A DNA stretch of 24,305 nt from the NCBI GenBank assembly GCA_016284485.1, contig JAEEOX010000090.1, positions 1-24,305 of the forward strand, given 5' to 3'. Under the pieces are notes generated by a model. It was not told the origin of the DNA and did not search any database. It saw nothing but the letters and a program-made list of their open reading frames with translations. Below, in pieces: positions 7,608 to 15,300 of this stretch. The position numbers were made by a program, and so were the translations under genes. How positions within the stretch are numbered: position 1 is the stretch's first letter; each line of letters begins with the position of its first letter. This stretch comes from Bacillota bacterium. Lineage in GTDB: Bacteria; Bacillota; Clostridia; Peptostreptococcales; Anaerovoracaceae.

Positions 7608-9368
7608 TTACCAAACTCTGATGTCCTCGTTGATGTTCCAGCATACATAGTATGTTCCGATCTGGCCGGCTACTATGAACTCATCGGGATAGTCAACCTT
7701 GAGGGCTGCCATCTCGTTGGTGGGAACGTCGTCGATGAGCTTCCACTCGCCGTTCTTGAAGTTGGTGAGCATGTTGTTTGCATCATCACTCAGGTAGAAC
7801 TTAAGTGTGGGCATTGTAACTTCTGCAGCGTCGGGGTGGTTCTCATTCTTTGTAAGAGTGATAACACTGTTGTGCTCCCAAGCGCTCATGGTGTACATTC
7901 CGTTGCAGACATATGTTGAAGGATCTGTGTTCCAGCCTTCGTTAGCAACTACATCTTCTCTTACGGGGAAGAATGTGGGGAATGCAAGAAGCTCGTTCCA
8001 GTAAGGAGCGTCGTTTGCAAGTACGACCTCGAGAGTCTTGTCGTCAAGAGCGGTTACCTGAAGGTCGTTGGGATATCCTGCTACGTTCTCGAACATGTAT
8101 CCATAGTCGAATCCGTTCTCTTCGTTAGCAGCTCTCTTCCATGCGAACTCGAAGTCCTTAGCTGTGACAGGCTGTCCGTCGGACCAGTTCATGTCGCGGA
8201 TGGTGTATGTGTAGGTGGTTGTTCCGTCTTCGTTGGGAACGCCCTCTACCAGCTCTTCAGCAGCATCGGGAACGATCTGGAGAATGCCGTTTTCATCCTG
8301 TGACCACTTAGCAAGACCGGAGAACAGGTGAGCCAGCATTGTAGCTCCGTCAACTGCGGAGTTGGCTGCGGGGTCAAGTGTGTCGGGCTCGGAAGCGATG
8401 CAGACGTTCAGGGTGTCAAGGTTGTCTGTTGTTGTGGTGTACATGAAGTACTTGTAACCCAGGGGGTTAGCAAAGAATCCGTTTACAGTCTTGGAGATCA
8501 TGTAGGGATCTGTGTAGTAGTAGATGGGGCAGATAGCTCCTGTGGACATGAGGAGGTCCTCAGCCTTGTGCATCAGAGCATAACGTGTCTCATCATCGGA
8601 TGTGGACTTGATCAGGGAGATGAGGGGATCATAGGTCTCAGCCCATGTTCCGTTCTCAACCTTGAGGTCGCAGCCAACGTCTGTGGTGTCAACGCTGTAC
8701 ATAGCAAGGTTAGCGTGGTTGCCCTTACCGAACTGTACGTCGTTGTTTCCGGAACCGGATGTCCACATGTCGAGGAAGCAGATAGGATCGTTGTAGTCTG
8801 CTACCCAGCCGTTACGTGCGATGGAGTAATCGCCGGCTTTACGTGTGTTGAGGAATGTGTTCCACTCCTGGTTCTCCATATCCATTGTGATACCAACGGA
8901 AGCGAGAGCGCTCTGGAGATACTCACCGATAGCCTTGTGTCCTTCACTTGTGTTGTACAGATAGTGAAGTGTGGGGAAGTTGGTGAACTTCTGAGCGGAT
9001 TCATCCCACTCATAGTACTTCTTCAGGATCTCGATGGCTTCTGCTACGTTTGCCTCAAAGGCATCAGGATCTACACTGTAGTATCCCTTTCCGCCGTTGG
9101 CGTTCTGATAGAACTGAGAACCGTCGGCGTCGGTCATGCCCATGGCGACGAAGGTGTTGGCGGGAACCTGTCCGGCCTGACCGATCTCATCACAGATGTA
9201 GTTTCTGTCAAAGAGAAGGCTGATAGCCTGACGGATCTCTGCCTGCTTCATTTCGTCCTCTACGGAAACTGCGGCGGGGCCTTCATTGCCGCCACCATTG
9301 TTGCCTCCGCAGGCAGCGAATGTGAATACCATGGCGAGGATCAGAAGTACTGCTAAGAATTTTTTCAT
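7608..9368 (-). CDS. oppA: Oligopeptide-binding lipoprotein (OppA/SBP_bac_5), apparently circularly permuted
   Basis: 586 residues. A lipoprotein signal ends in lipobox FAAC (C20) with a Gly/Asn linker, so it should be anchored outside the membrane and deliver peptides to OppBCDF. The order of the mature part is inverted relative to the family. Residues about 37-313 (starting EMKQAEIRQAISLLFDRNYI, ending GFFANPLGYKYFMYTT) are what normally forms the C-terminal half. Residues about 315-580 (starting LDTLNVCIASEPDTLDPAAN, ending GTYYVCWNIN) are what is normally the N-terminal half. The frame is continuous across the joint near base 8429, with no second signal peptide. Both halves look intact, so total length is normal. 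ATG at 9368 follows GGAAGG. It is the last gene of the operon. This may be a real permutation or an assembly error. Confidence 0.88.
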   Translation of the reverse strand: MKKFLAVLLILAMVFTFAACGGNNGGGNEGPAAVSVEDEMKQAEIRQAISLLFDRNYICDEIGQAGQVPANTFVAMGMTDADGSQFYQNANGGKGYYSVDPDAFEANVAEAIEILKKYYEWDESAQKFTNFPTLHYLYNTSEGHKAIGEYLQSALASVGITMDMENQEWNTFLNTRKAGDYSIARNGWVADYNDPICFLDMWTSGSGNNDVQFGKGNHANLAMYSVDTTDVGCDLKVENGTWAETYDPLISLIKSTSDDETRYALMHKAEDLLMSTGAICPIYYYTDPYMISKTVNGFFANPLGYKYFMYTTTTDNLDTLNVCIASEPDTLDPAANSAVDGATMLAHLFSGLAKWSQDENGILQIVPDAAEELVEGVPNEDGTTTYTYTIRDMNWSDGQPVTAKDFEFAWKRAANEENGFDYGYMFENVAGYPNDLQVTALDDKTLEVVLANDAPYWNELLAFPTFFPVREDVVANEGWNTDPSTYVCNGMYTMSAWEHNSVITLTKNENHPDAAEVTMPTLKFYLSDDANNMLTNFKNGEWKLIDDVPTNEMAALKVDYPDEFIVAGQIGTYYVCWNINEDIRVW

Positions 9369-9390
9369 AATGCTTTCCTTCCTTTCTTAA

Positions 9391-9410
9391 AATTAAAAAG
9401 CTTTTTAATT
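9391..9410. repeat. 20-bp perfect AT-rich palindrome between oppF and oppA
   Basis: AATTAAAAAG (9391-9400) is followed directly by its reverse complement CTTTTTAATT (9401-9410). It sits in the 79-bp oppF-oppA gap, 23 bp before the oppA start. It may act as an RNA processing or partial termination site that sets oppA expression apart from the upstream genes, or as a protein-binding palindrome. Confidence 0.7.
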
Positions 9411-9447
9411 ATCATTATCGTGGGAAAAACACGTTAACGATCGTGGA

Positions 9448-10431
9448 TCAGTTGATCTCGTCCACCCTGTGGCAGGCCACCTGGTGTCCGGGAGAAACTT
9501 CCTTGAACTCGGGCATGCTCTGTGCGCATATCTCCGTGGCATATTTGCACCTTGTCCTGAAGGGGCAGCCTGAGGGTGCGTTCAGGGGGCTGGGTATGTC
9601 GCCTTCCAGAGCGATACGCTTATTGGCCCTTGCCACCTTGGGATCGGGCACCGGAACAGCCGAGATCAGAGATTTGGTGTAGGGGTGAAGGGGGTGATGA
9701 TAGATCTCATCAGAATCCGCCAGCTCCACCATTTTGCCCAGATACATTACGGCGATACGGTCCGAAATGTGCTTGACCACAAGAAGGTCATGGGCGATGA
9801 AGAGGTAGGTCAGACCCAGCTTGTCCTGCAGCTCATCGAACATGTTGATGACCTGTGCCTGGATGGAAACGTCCAGAGCGGATACAGGCTCGTCGCAGAC
9901 GATGAATGAGGGGTTCAGAGCCAGGGCTCTGGCGATACCGATCCTCTGCCTCTGGCCGCCGGAGAACTCGTGAGCGTATCTGGCCGCGTGCTCGGAGTTG
10001 AGTCCAACGTGGCCCATGAGCTCCAGAATTCGCTCCTGACGGGCTTTTTTGTCCGTGTACATCTTGTGGATATCCAGAGGCTCTCCGATGATGTCACTGA
10101 CCGTCATACGGGGATTCAGGGACGAATAGGGGTCCTGGAATACCATTGTGGCCTTCTTCCTGAGATTCAGAAGATCGTCCTTGGTGACTATCTCCTTGCC
10201 CTCGAAGAATACCTTGCCGGCAGTGGGCTGGTAGAGATGAAGGATGGTCCTTCCTACGGTGGTCTTTCCACAGCCGGACTCACCTACGAGTCCCAGGGTC
10301 TCTCCCTTATTGATCTCAAAGGAGACGTCATCCACAGCCTTCAGAGGCTTGGTGGAAAAGAATCCCGTACTGATGTCGAAATATTCCTTAAGGTGTTCTA
10401 CCCGGAGCAAAACTTCTTTTTCTTCACTCAT
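9448..10431 (-). CDS. oppF: Oligopeptide ABC transporter ATP-binding protein OppF
   Basis: 327 residues from the ATG at 10431. Walker A GESGCGKTTVGR, ABC signature FSGGQRQRIGIARAL, Walker B FIVCDEPVSALD and the C-terminal oligopeptide/dipeptide transporter extension (LHPYTKSLISAVPVPDP, then a cysteine-bearing CPFRTRCKYATEIC) are all present. The C-terminal cysteines may hold an Fe-S cluster, as reported for related ATPases; that is inference. An in-frame GTG exists at 10440, but AGGAGGT is correctly placed 8 nt before the ATG and would abut the GTG. The ATG overlaps the oppD stop (ATGAGTGA), so translation is probably coupled. Confidence 0.96.
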   Translation of the reverse strand: MSEEKEVLLRVEHLKEYFDISTGFFSTKPLKAVDDVSFEINKGETLGLVGESGCGKTTVGRTILHLYQPTAGKVFFEGKEIVTKDDLLNLRKKATMVFQDPYSSLNPRMTVSDIIGEPLDIHKMYTDKKARQERILELMGHVGLNSEHAARYAHEFSGGQRQRIGIARALALNPSFIVCDEPVSALDVSIQAQVINMFDELQDKLGLTYLFIAHDLLVVKHISDRIAVMYLGKMVELADSDEIYHHPLHPYTKSLISAVPVPDPKVARANKRIALEGDIPSPLNAPSGCPFRTRCKYATEICAQSMPEFKEVSPGHQVACHRVDEIN

Positions 10432-11425
10432 CGGAAGCACCTCCTTCCTGCTTTTCCATCATTTCCTTCACGTTCACCCAGCAGGCTGAAGCGTGATGGT
10501 CGTTGATCTGAACGAAGTCGCAGGTCTGGCCGATGCAGATGTGCATGGCGTCGTCGCACCTGGGTGCGAAGGGGCAGCCCTTGGGCATGTTCAGAAGGTC
10601 GATGGGCGTTCCGGTGATGGGCTCGAGTTTTTTGCCCTCCATGTCCACTGTGGGAATGGATTTCAGGAGGCCCTTGGTATATGAATGATGGGGATCGTAG
10701 AAAATATCCTCAGCGGTCCCTCTCTCGCAGATGGAACCGGCGTACATTACGATGATCTCATCGCAGAGCTGGGCTACGACGCCCAGGTCGTGGGTGATCA
10801 TGATGATGGCCATTCCCAGCTGGTCCTGCAGGCTCTTCATGAGCTCCAGGATCTGGGCCTGGATGGTCACGTCCAGAGCCGTGGTGGGCTCATCTGCGAT
10901 CAGGATGTCAGGCTCGCAGGAAAGCGCCATGGCGATCATGACACGCTGTCTCATACCGCCTGAAAGCTCGAATGGATACTGTTTCATCCTCTTCTCGGGC
11001 TCGTTGACGTTTACCAGCTTGAGGAGCTCAACTCCCCTGTCCCAGGCCTGCTTCTTGTCGCGGTCTGTGTGGAGGGTGATGGCCTCAACCAGCTGGTGCC
11101 CTATGGTATAGGTGGGGTTCAGGGAGGTCATGGGGTCCTGGAAGATGATGGAGATCTTGTTGCCTCTCACCGTCTTCATGACCTTTTCGCCGGCGCCCAC
11201 CAGCTCCTGTCCATCCAGCTTCACGGAACCGCCCACGATCCTGCCGTTGGGGTCCAGTATCTGCATGATGGAGTAGGCCGTGACGGACTTGCCGGAGCCG
11301 GACTCTCCCACGATGCCCAGAACTTTATGTCTGTCAAGGGTGAAGGATACGCCGTTCACCGCCTTGACCTCTCCCGCTGCTGTGAAGAAGGAGGTCCTCA
11401 GATCGTTTACTTCAAGTAAAGCCAT
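10424..11425 (-). CDS. oppD: Oligopeptide ABC transporter ATP-binding protein OppD
   Basis: 333 residues. Walker A GESGSGKSVTAY, Q-loop IIFQDPMTSLNP, signature LSGGMRQRVMIAMAL, Walker B ILIADEPTTALDVT and H-loop MITHDLGVV are present. The C-terminal extension includes HHSYTKGLLKSIPTV and CPFAPRCDDAMHIC. It forms the cytoplasmic ATPase pair with OppF. ATG at 11425 follows AAGGGGG, 15 bp after the oppC stop, and the gene overlaps oppF by 8 bp. Confidence 0.96.
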   Translation of the reverse strand: MALLEVNDLRTSFFTAAGEVKAVNGVSFTLDRHKVLGIVGESGSGKSVTAYSIMQILDPNGRIVGGSVKLDGQELVGAGEKVMKTVRGNKISIIFQDPMTSLNPTYTIGHQLVEAITLHTDRDKKQAWDRGVELLKLVNVNEPEKRMKQYPFELSGGMRQRVMIAMALSCEPDILIADEPTTALDVTIQAQILELMKSLQDQLGMAIIMITHDLGVVAQLCDEIIVMYAGSICERGTAEDIFYDPHHSYTKGLLKSIPTVDMEGKKLEPITGTPIDLLNMPKGCPFAPRCDDAMHICIGQTCDFVQINDHHASACWVNVKEMMEKQEGGASDE

Positions 11426-11440
11426 TTCGTATCCCCCTTT

Positions 11441-12505
11441 CTACCTTCTCAGCTTGGGATCGAAAGCGTCCCTTAAGCCGTCTCCGAAAAGATTCAGAGA
11501 AAGCACGATAAGTGAAATGATCACCGCAGGGATAACCAGACGGTAAGCATATGAATTGATCCCGTTCAAAGCATCCGATGCCAGAGATCCCAGTGACGGC
11601 ATGGGAGCGTTCACGCCCAGTCCCAGGAAGGACAGGTAGCTCTCAGTGAATATAGCCGAGGGGATCTGCAGCGCCGTTGAGATGATGATGACGGAGATGC
11701 AGTTGGGAAGCAGATGCTTCCTGATGATCCAGCCGCCCTTGGCGCCTGCGGCACGGGAAGCCAGAACGTACTCCTGCTCCTTGAGAGACAGGATCTGTCC
11801 ACGGATCAGCCTGGACATGGATACCCAGTACAAAACACCGAATACCACGAAGAGGGAGATGATGTTGGCGCCTATCTTGGCCAGCACCGTCCCTTCGATG
11901 ACCGGGGTCAGCGCCACCCTCATTACCGACGCCAACAGAATTACCATCAGCATGTCGGGCAGCGAGTATATGATATCCACTATACGCATTATGAACAGGT
12001 CCACCTTGCCTCCCAGATAGCCTGAGATGGAGCCCACCAGCATTCCGATTATGAGAACGATGAGGCTGGCGAAGAATCCAACGGCAAGGGAGATCCTGGT
12101 GCCGTAGACCACTCGTATGAAGTAGTCTCGCCCCTGGGCGTCAGTGCCGAAGATGTGGGGGAAGATTTTTTCTCCGGAATCCATCAATGCCTGCTCGGTC
12201 TCCCCGTACTCGAAGGGCCTCAGGTTGTTGAAGGAGTTATCCACCTGCTTGCCCGGCTTTACTCCCAGCATGTTGTCGTAGGAGTAGGGCCAGAACATGG
12301 GTACGAATATGGCCGAAAGCGTGATGACTATTATAACGATGATGCTGACCACCGCCACGTTGTTCTTCATGAGTCTCTTGACTCCGTCCTTGAAGAAGGT
12401 GGAGGATTCACGCATCTGCACCATGTATTCTTTTTCTTCATCTGTGGCAGGAAGGAACAGGTTCGGATCCTGCTGAAGACTGAATAACTTTTCTTTGTTA
12501 AACAT
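11441..12505 (-). CDS. oppC: Oligopeptide ABC transporter permease OppC
   Basis: 354 residues. A cytoplasmic N-terminal extension (about 40 residues, starting MFNKEKLFSLQQDPNLFLPA) precedes the first membrane helix (VAVVSIIVIIVITLSAIFV), as is usual for OppC/DppC. A large external loop carries IFGTDAQGRDYFIRVVYGTR, a family mark. The EAA-type coupling motif ASRAAGAKGGWIIRKHLLPN contacts the ATPases. The C-terminus DGLRDAFDPKLRR is characteristic. A strong AAGGAGG lies upstream, overlapping the end of oppB 14 bp away. Confidence 0.96.
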   Translation of the reverse strand: MFNKEKLFSLQQDPNLFLPATDEEKEYMVQMRESSTFFKDGVKRLMKNNVAVVSIIVIIVITLSAIFVPMFWPYSYDNMLGVKPGKQVDNSFNNLRPFEYGETEQALMDSGEKIFPHIFGTDAQGRDYFIRVVYGTRISLAVGFFASLIVLIIGMLVGSISGYLGGKVDLFIMRIVDIIYSLPDMLMVILLASVMRVALTPVIEGTVLAKIGANIISLFVVFGVLYWVSMSRLIRGQILSLKEQEYVLASRAAGAKGGWIIRKHLLPNCISVIIISTALQIPSAIFTESYLSFLGLGVNAPMPSLGSLASDALNGINSYAYRLVIPAVIISLIVLSLNLFGDGLRDAFDPKLRR

Positions 12506-12519
12506 ATCCTCGCCCCTCC

Positions 12520-13449
12520 TTAATCAAGATTTATCCTCGGGTCAGCCACCTTGTACAGGATGTCGCTGATCAGATTCATTACAACGATCAGGGTCGCCAG
12601 CACGATGGTGGTACCCATGATCAATGGATAGTCACGGTTGGTTATACTGTTTACGAAGGCACGGCCTATGCCCGGAACTGCGAAGATCTGCTCCACCACC
12701 AGAGATCCTGTGACGATGTAGGCCAGCATGGGTCCGAAGTAGGTGATGACGGGGATCAGGCTGTTCTTCAGGGCGTGACCGAAGATGATCCTTGCGCGGC
12801 TTACGCCCTTGGCCTTGGCTGTTCTGATGTAATCCTGGCCCAGAACATCCAGCATGGAGGACCGGGTCAATCGGGTTATGTAACTCATTGGATAGAGTCC
12901 CAGACTGATGATGGGCAGGATCAGACCTTTAGCGGTCTCTCCGTTAGCCGGCAGCCAACCCAGCTTAACGGAAAACAAGATCAACATCAGCGAGCCTATT
13001 ATGAATGTAGGCATTGATATGAGCGCAGTCGTCAGGACCATTACCACCTTATCGATGAACTTGTTTCGGTTCAGGGCGGCCACCGCCCCCAGGATAATTC
13101 CGATAATGGCTGCGAATATCGCAGCGATGACACCCAGCTTCACAGAGGTCCTGAGACCGTCTGTTATAACGTCAATGACCATTCTGCCTCTCTGCTTGAG
13201 GGAGGGACCGAAGTCAAAATGGAACGCGACGTCCTTGAGATAGGTCACATACTGCTCAAACAGAGGCTTGTCCAGACCGTACTTGGCTTCCAGAGCTGCC
13301 TGAGCCGCCGGGGTTATAGCCTTCTCACTCATGAAAGGACCGCCGGGGACTGCACGCATTACGAAGAAAGTCAGGGTGATGACCACCCACACGGTGAGGA
13401 CTGCGAGAATGAGTCTCTTTAGGATGTAGGAGAGATTCTTTTTACTCAT
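12520..13449 (-). CDS. oppB: Oligopeptide ABC transporter permease OppB
   Basis: 309 residues with six predicted helices. The first, LILAVLTVWVVITLTFFVMR, is followed by AVPGGPF, the standard OppB/DppB start. The EAA motif is RTAKAKGVSRARIIFGHALKN and the C-terminus ends YKVADPRINLD. It is the first gene of the minus-strand opp operon, with GAAGGTGG before ATG 13449 and a structured leader upstream. Confidence 0.96.
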   Translation of the reverse strand: MSKKNLSYILKRLILAVLTVWVVITLTFFVMRAVPGGPFMSEKAITPAAQAALEAKYGLDKPLFEQYVTYLKDVAFHFDFGPSLKQRGRMVIDVITDGLRTSVKLGVIAAIFAAIIGIILGAVAALNRNKFIDKVVMVLTTALISMPTFIIGSLMLILFSVKLGWLPANGETAKGLILPIISLGLYPMSYITRLTRSSMLDVLGQDYIRTAKAKGVSRARIIFGHALKNSLIPVITYFGPMLAYIVTGSLVVEQIFAVPGIGRAFVNSITNRDYPLIMGTTIVLATLIVVMNLISDILYKVADPRINLD

Positions 13450-13476
13450 ACCAAACCACCTTCTCTTCTAATCTCG

Positions 13477-13537
13477 GGTGCCGCCGGCCGAAGCCGGGCA
13501 CCAGGGTACACAAATATTGGGAACTGCTCCCGTGTAC
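13477..13537 (-). promoter_or_regulatory. Structured 5' leader of the opp operon (two stem-loops)
   Basis: On the transcript, GTACAC (13537-13532) pairs with GTGTAC (13511-13506) and encloses GGGA/TCCC. A second hairpin pairs GGTGCC with GGCACC (13502-13497 with 13482-13477) around CGGC-TTCG-GCCG, a UUCG-capped stem with a 2-nt bulge. The first stem begins at the predicted +1. Neither stem has a T-run. No known riboswitch class was recognised. Confidence 0.5.
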
Positions 13538-13544
13538 ATCCTAC

Positions 13545-13550
13545 ATTATA
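13545..13550 (-). promoter_or_regulatory. -10 element of the opp operon promoter
   Basis: TATAAT on the minus strand (ATTATA on plus). The -35 at 17-bp spacing is poor (TGGAAA). Predicted +1 is near 13538. A TTGACC lies further upstream on the same strand and may belong to a second, weaker promoter. Confidence 0.6.
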
Positions 13551-13670
13551 TAACAGGCGGGGCGGTGTTTCCATATGTTTTTTAGTGCGAATGGTCAACC
13601 GCAACCCCGAAAGGAGCAAAAAATGTAACAATCAAACAGAATTGTACCATACAAACTGTCGCATGTCCAC

Positions 13671-13704
13671 AAAAAAGGAAGGGCCGGCGCATATCTGCGC
13701 CGGC
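13671..13704 (-). terminator. Terminator of the hsp20 gene
   Basis: A perfect 9-bp stem GCCGGCGCA/TGCGCCGGC (13683-13691 with 13696-13704), loop TATC. On the minus strand it is followed by CCCTTCC and six T residues. Between this site and the opp promoter (13551-13670) I see no gene. Confidence 0.83.
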
Positions 13705-13763
13705 TCATCAATGCCATTTGTGATTTTTTGCTGAGGGCGCTCATCAGTACGCCCTGTTGATTT

Positions 13764-14195
13764 TTATTCGATAGCGATGAACTTAGGTTCCTCGATCTTC
13801 TTGGGCTGCTCCTTAGGAAGGATCAGCGTCAGCACACCCTTCTCGAATCTGGCCTTTACGTCCTCCTCGGTGAGGTCCTCGCCCACATAGAAGCTTCTCT
13901 CCATAGCTCCCGTGTAACGCTCGCGTCTCAGGAACTTGCCCTGATCGTCCTTCTCCTCGTCGGTGGACTGGGTGGATGCGGTGATGTTCAGATAACCGTC
14001 CTTAAGCTGAAGCTTTACGTCTTCCTTCTTGAAGCCGGGAAGCTCAACGTCCAGTACGTAACTGTCGCCGGTCTCTCTGATATCGGTCCTCATGATGCTG
14101 GGCAGCTGTCTGTATGTTTTCCTGGTGTTGGCAGGGAACATGTCGTCCATGAATTCGTCGAATAAGTTGTCTCCAAAGATGCTGGGTAATAACAT
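13764..14195 (-). CDS. Hsp20/alpha-crystallin family small heat-shock protein
   Basis: 143 residues. A short N-terminal arm with repeated F and M (MLLPSIFGDNLFDEFMDDMF) is followed by an alpha-crystallin domain: IRETGDSYVLDVELPGFKKEDVKLQLKDGYLNITA, then ARFEKGVLTLILPK. The C-terminus ends PKFIAIE in place of a classical I-x-I. It acts as an ATP-independent holdase that keeps unfolding proteins soluble for Clp/DnaK systems. AGGAGG precedes ATG 14195. A CIRCE operator lies over its promoter, as for clpB further right, so both should respond to HrcA. Confidence 0.95.
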   Translation of the reverse strand: MLLPSIFGDNLFDEFMDDMFPANTRKTYRQLPSIMRTDIRETGDSYVLDVELPGFKKEDVKLQLKDGYLNITASTQSTDEEKDDQGKFLRRERYTGAMERSFYVGEDLTEEDVKARFEKGVLTLILPKEQPKKIEEPKFIAIE

Positions 14196-14257
14196 TTTAA
14201 ATTCCTCCTTTTGAATATGTCTGGTCCCGCCGGGCGGGATCTTGTTCGTAATAGTCG

Positions 14258-14288
14258 GTCAGGTCTCAGGGCCTCACGCCCTCCTGAC
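14258..14288 (-). promoter_or_regulatory. 5'-terminal hairpin in the hsp20 leader
   Basis: On the transcript, GTCAGG (14288-14283) pairs with CCTGAC (14263-14258), with an inner AGGGC/GCCCT stem. It begins at the predicted transcription start, 7 nt after the -10. A second GC-rich stem (CCCGC/GCGGG, near 14225-14238) lies closer to the ribosome binding site. Confidence 0.55.
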
Positions 14289-14294
14289 GATTAT

Positions 14295-14323
14295 GTTATA
14301 TCACCATCTGTTAGCACTGTCAA
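14295..14323 (-). promoter_or_regulatory. hsp20 promoter
   Basis: On the minus strand, TTGACA (14323-14318), a 17-bp spacer and TATAAC (14300-14295). The -35 lies inside the CIRCE operator, so a bound repressor would block polymerase. Confidence 0.85.
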
Positions 14324-14337
14324 GAGGAGAGTGCTAA
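14311..14337. promoter_or_regulatory. CIRCE operator (HrcA binding site) of hsp20
   Basis: TTAGCACTG, nine bases, GAGTGCTAA: the consensus TTAGCACTC-N9-GAGTGCTAA with one mismatch. It is the same arm pair as at clpB. Confidence 0.95.
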
Positions 14338-14442
14338 CAATTTTTGATATTTTGTGTGAAGATTGTGTGAAGGCGGGGAGGCGCTTTACCAGAAGGCTTG
14401 TCGTGGGAAGGATGTTTTGCCGCCAGGGTCCCGTCTCTTGGG

Positions 14443-14702
14443 ATTATGTCAACTCGTGTTACCGCTTAATATTAAAATTTGAAATCAAGCGGTAATGCAG
14501 TTCCATAAAATACCGCCTGTAATGAAATAACGCAATTCAAGCGGTAATGGCATGGCCGGAATATAGCAAATTGCGGTGAAATCTGGCCTGGGATCACAAG
14601 AAATGGAGGAAACGGTACCGCTTATTATTAAAATTTGAAATTAAGCGGTAAACGGCGGAGGCCCGAGATAAAAAATGCTGTCCGCAGTAGGTTTTCGTAC
14701 AA
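14443..14702. repeat. 260-bp intergenic repeat element, copy 1 (arms TACCGC/GCGGTA)
   Basis: It is bounded by ATTATGTCAACT (14443-14454) and by AAAAAATGCTGTCC (14670-14683) plus GTTTTCGTACAA (14691-14702). All three blocks recur identically at 22541-22800, where the total length is also 260 bp. Inside are three inverted-repeat units: TTACCGCTT/AAGCGGTAA (14459-14495), ATACCGCCT/AAGCGGTAA (14510-14547) and GTACCGCTT/AAGCGGTAA (14615-14651). Loops of units 1 and 3 are nearly identical (both contain ATTAAAATTTGAAAT). A 68-bp stretch between units 2 and 3 aligns with copy 2 (CATGGC, AAATC-x-GSCCTG, AAATGGAGG). Similarity to copy 2 also reaches left to CCCGTCT (14430-14436). I see no coding frame. 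Confidence 0.9.
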
Positions 14703-14785
14703 TAAACACCCACATCTCTTCGCGCCCGAACCACCGTGTGCTCTGCGCCGGATGTTTTGCGCTTTAATTGGACCAGGCGTTGGGG

Positions 14786-14791
14786 TATAAT
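14786..14791 (+). promoter_or_regulatory. -10 element for the 139-aa hypothetical gene
   Basis: A perfect TATAAT at 14786-14791. The -35 at 17-bp spacing is weak (TTTAAT, 14763-14768). Predicted +1 is near 14798, leaving a leader of about 36 nt. Confidence 0.55.
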
Positions 14792-14833
14792 AAAGGTACA
14801 GATTACGCAGCAGACAAAATGAGGTGATTCAAT

Positions 14834-15253
14834 ATGACCGCAAATGATATCGTTAAGATCGAATGCAAATTCTTCCACGGATCCATGTACGGCGTGAACT
14901 ATATCTATGAGGTGACGCCGGACGAGGTGATCTGGGCCAATTATTTCAAGCAGACCGGCAGCTTCGCCCCGGATCACCGCGAGGTGAACAACGCGCCCTT
15001 AAGAGAATCTCAGTGGCAGATCATCGCATCTGCCCTGGAACCGCTGATCCCGGAGCTTGAGGAATATGTCCCGAGGGTCAAGGACCCCTCTGAACCGGAG
15101 GTCGAGATGCTGGACGGGCCAAACGAGTACATCTTCAAGATCACCTGGAAGACCGACTGCGGGGAGAAAGAAGTGGAATACTGCATTCCGCCCCACGAGC
15201 TGTTTGATCCGCTTGTTGATGCGATCAGGACCGTGGCGGAAAGTCTGATATAA
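14834..15253 (+). CDS. Hypothetical protein, 139 aa
   Basis: I do not recognise the family. ATG at 14834 follows GAGGTGA. The protein is acidic and soluble-looking with no signal peptide or membrane segment. It contains several aromatic stretches (KFFHGSMYGVNYIYEV, DEVIWANYF) alternating with acidic ones, consistent with a small alpha/beta fold. Two cysteines (in KTDCGEK and VEYCIPP) occur late. It has its own promoter, and the CWB2 surface-protein gene starts 47 bp after its stop, so the two may be cotranscribed; that is the only hint of function. Confidence 0.78.
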   Translation: MTANDIVKIECKFFHGSMYGVNYIYEVTPDEVIWANYFKQTGSFAPDHREVNNAPLRESQWQIIASALEPLIPELEEYVPRVKDPSEPEVEMLDGPNEYIFKITWKTDCGEKEVEYCIPPHELFDPLVDAIRTVAESLI

Positions 15254-15300
15254 TGTGCGAAACAACACGCTGTAGTACGAAGAGAATAAAGAGGTGTGCC

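Noticed and set aside
13611..13628. AAAGGAG followed by ATGTAA, a start-stop pair on the plus strand
   Set aside because: It encodes a single methionine; it lies upstream of the opp promoter on the other strand and has no promoter of its own that I can see.
14443..14702. IS element or MITE remnant with terminal inverted repeats
   Set aside because: The two end blocks are not inverted complements of each other, no target duplication was seen, and no transposase frame is present. A mobile origin is still possible.
2164..14765. Shared ATGTTTT(TT)GCGCTTT upstream of TATAAT at 2164 and 14752, with looser TTTTTTGCGC-like matches at 5816 and TTTTTTGCAC at 21649
   Set aside because: Distances to the -10 differ (26 and 20 bp for the best two) and the matches are short, so a common regulatory site is not supported.
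15253..15300. N-terminal extension of the CWB2 protein from ATG 15253
   Set aside because: No ribosome binding site and it would place 16 residues ahead of a standard signal peptide; ATG 15301 has GAGGTG.
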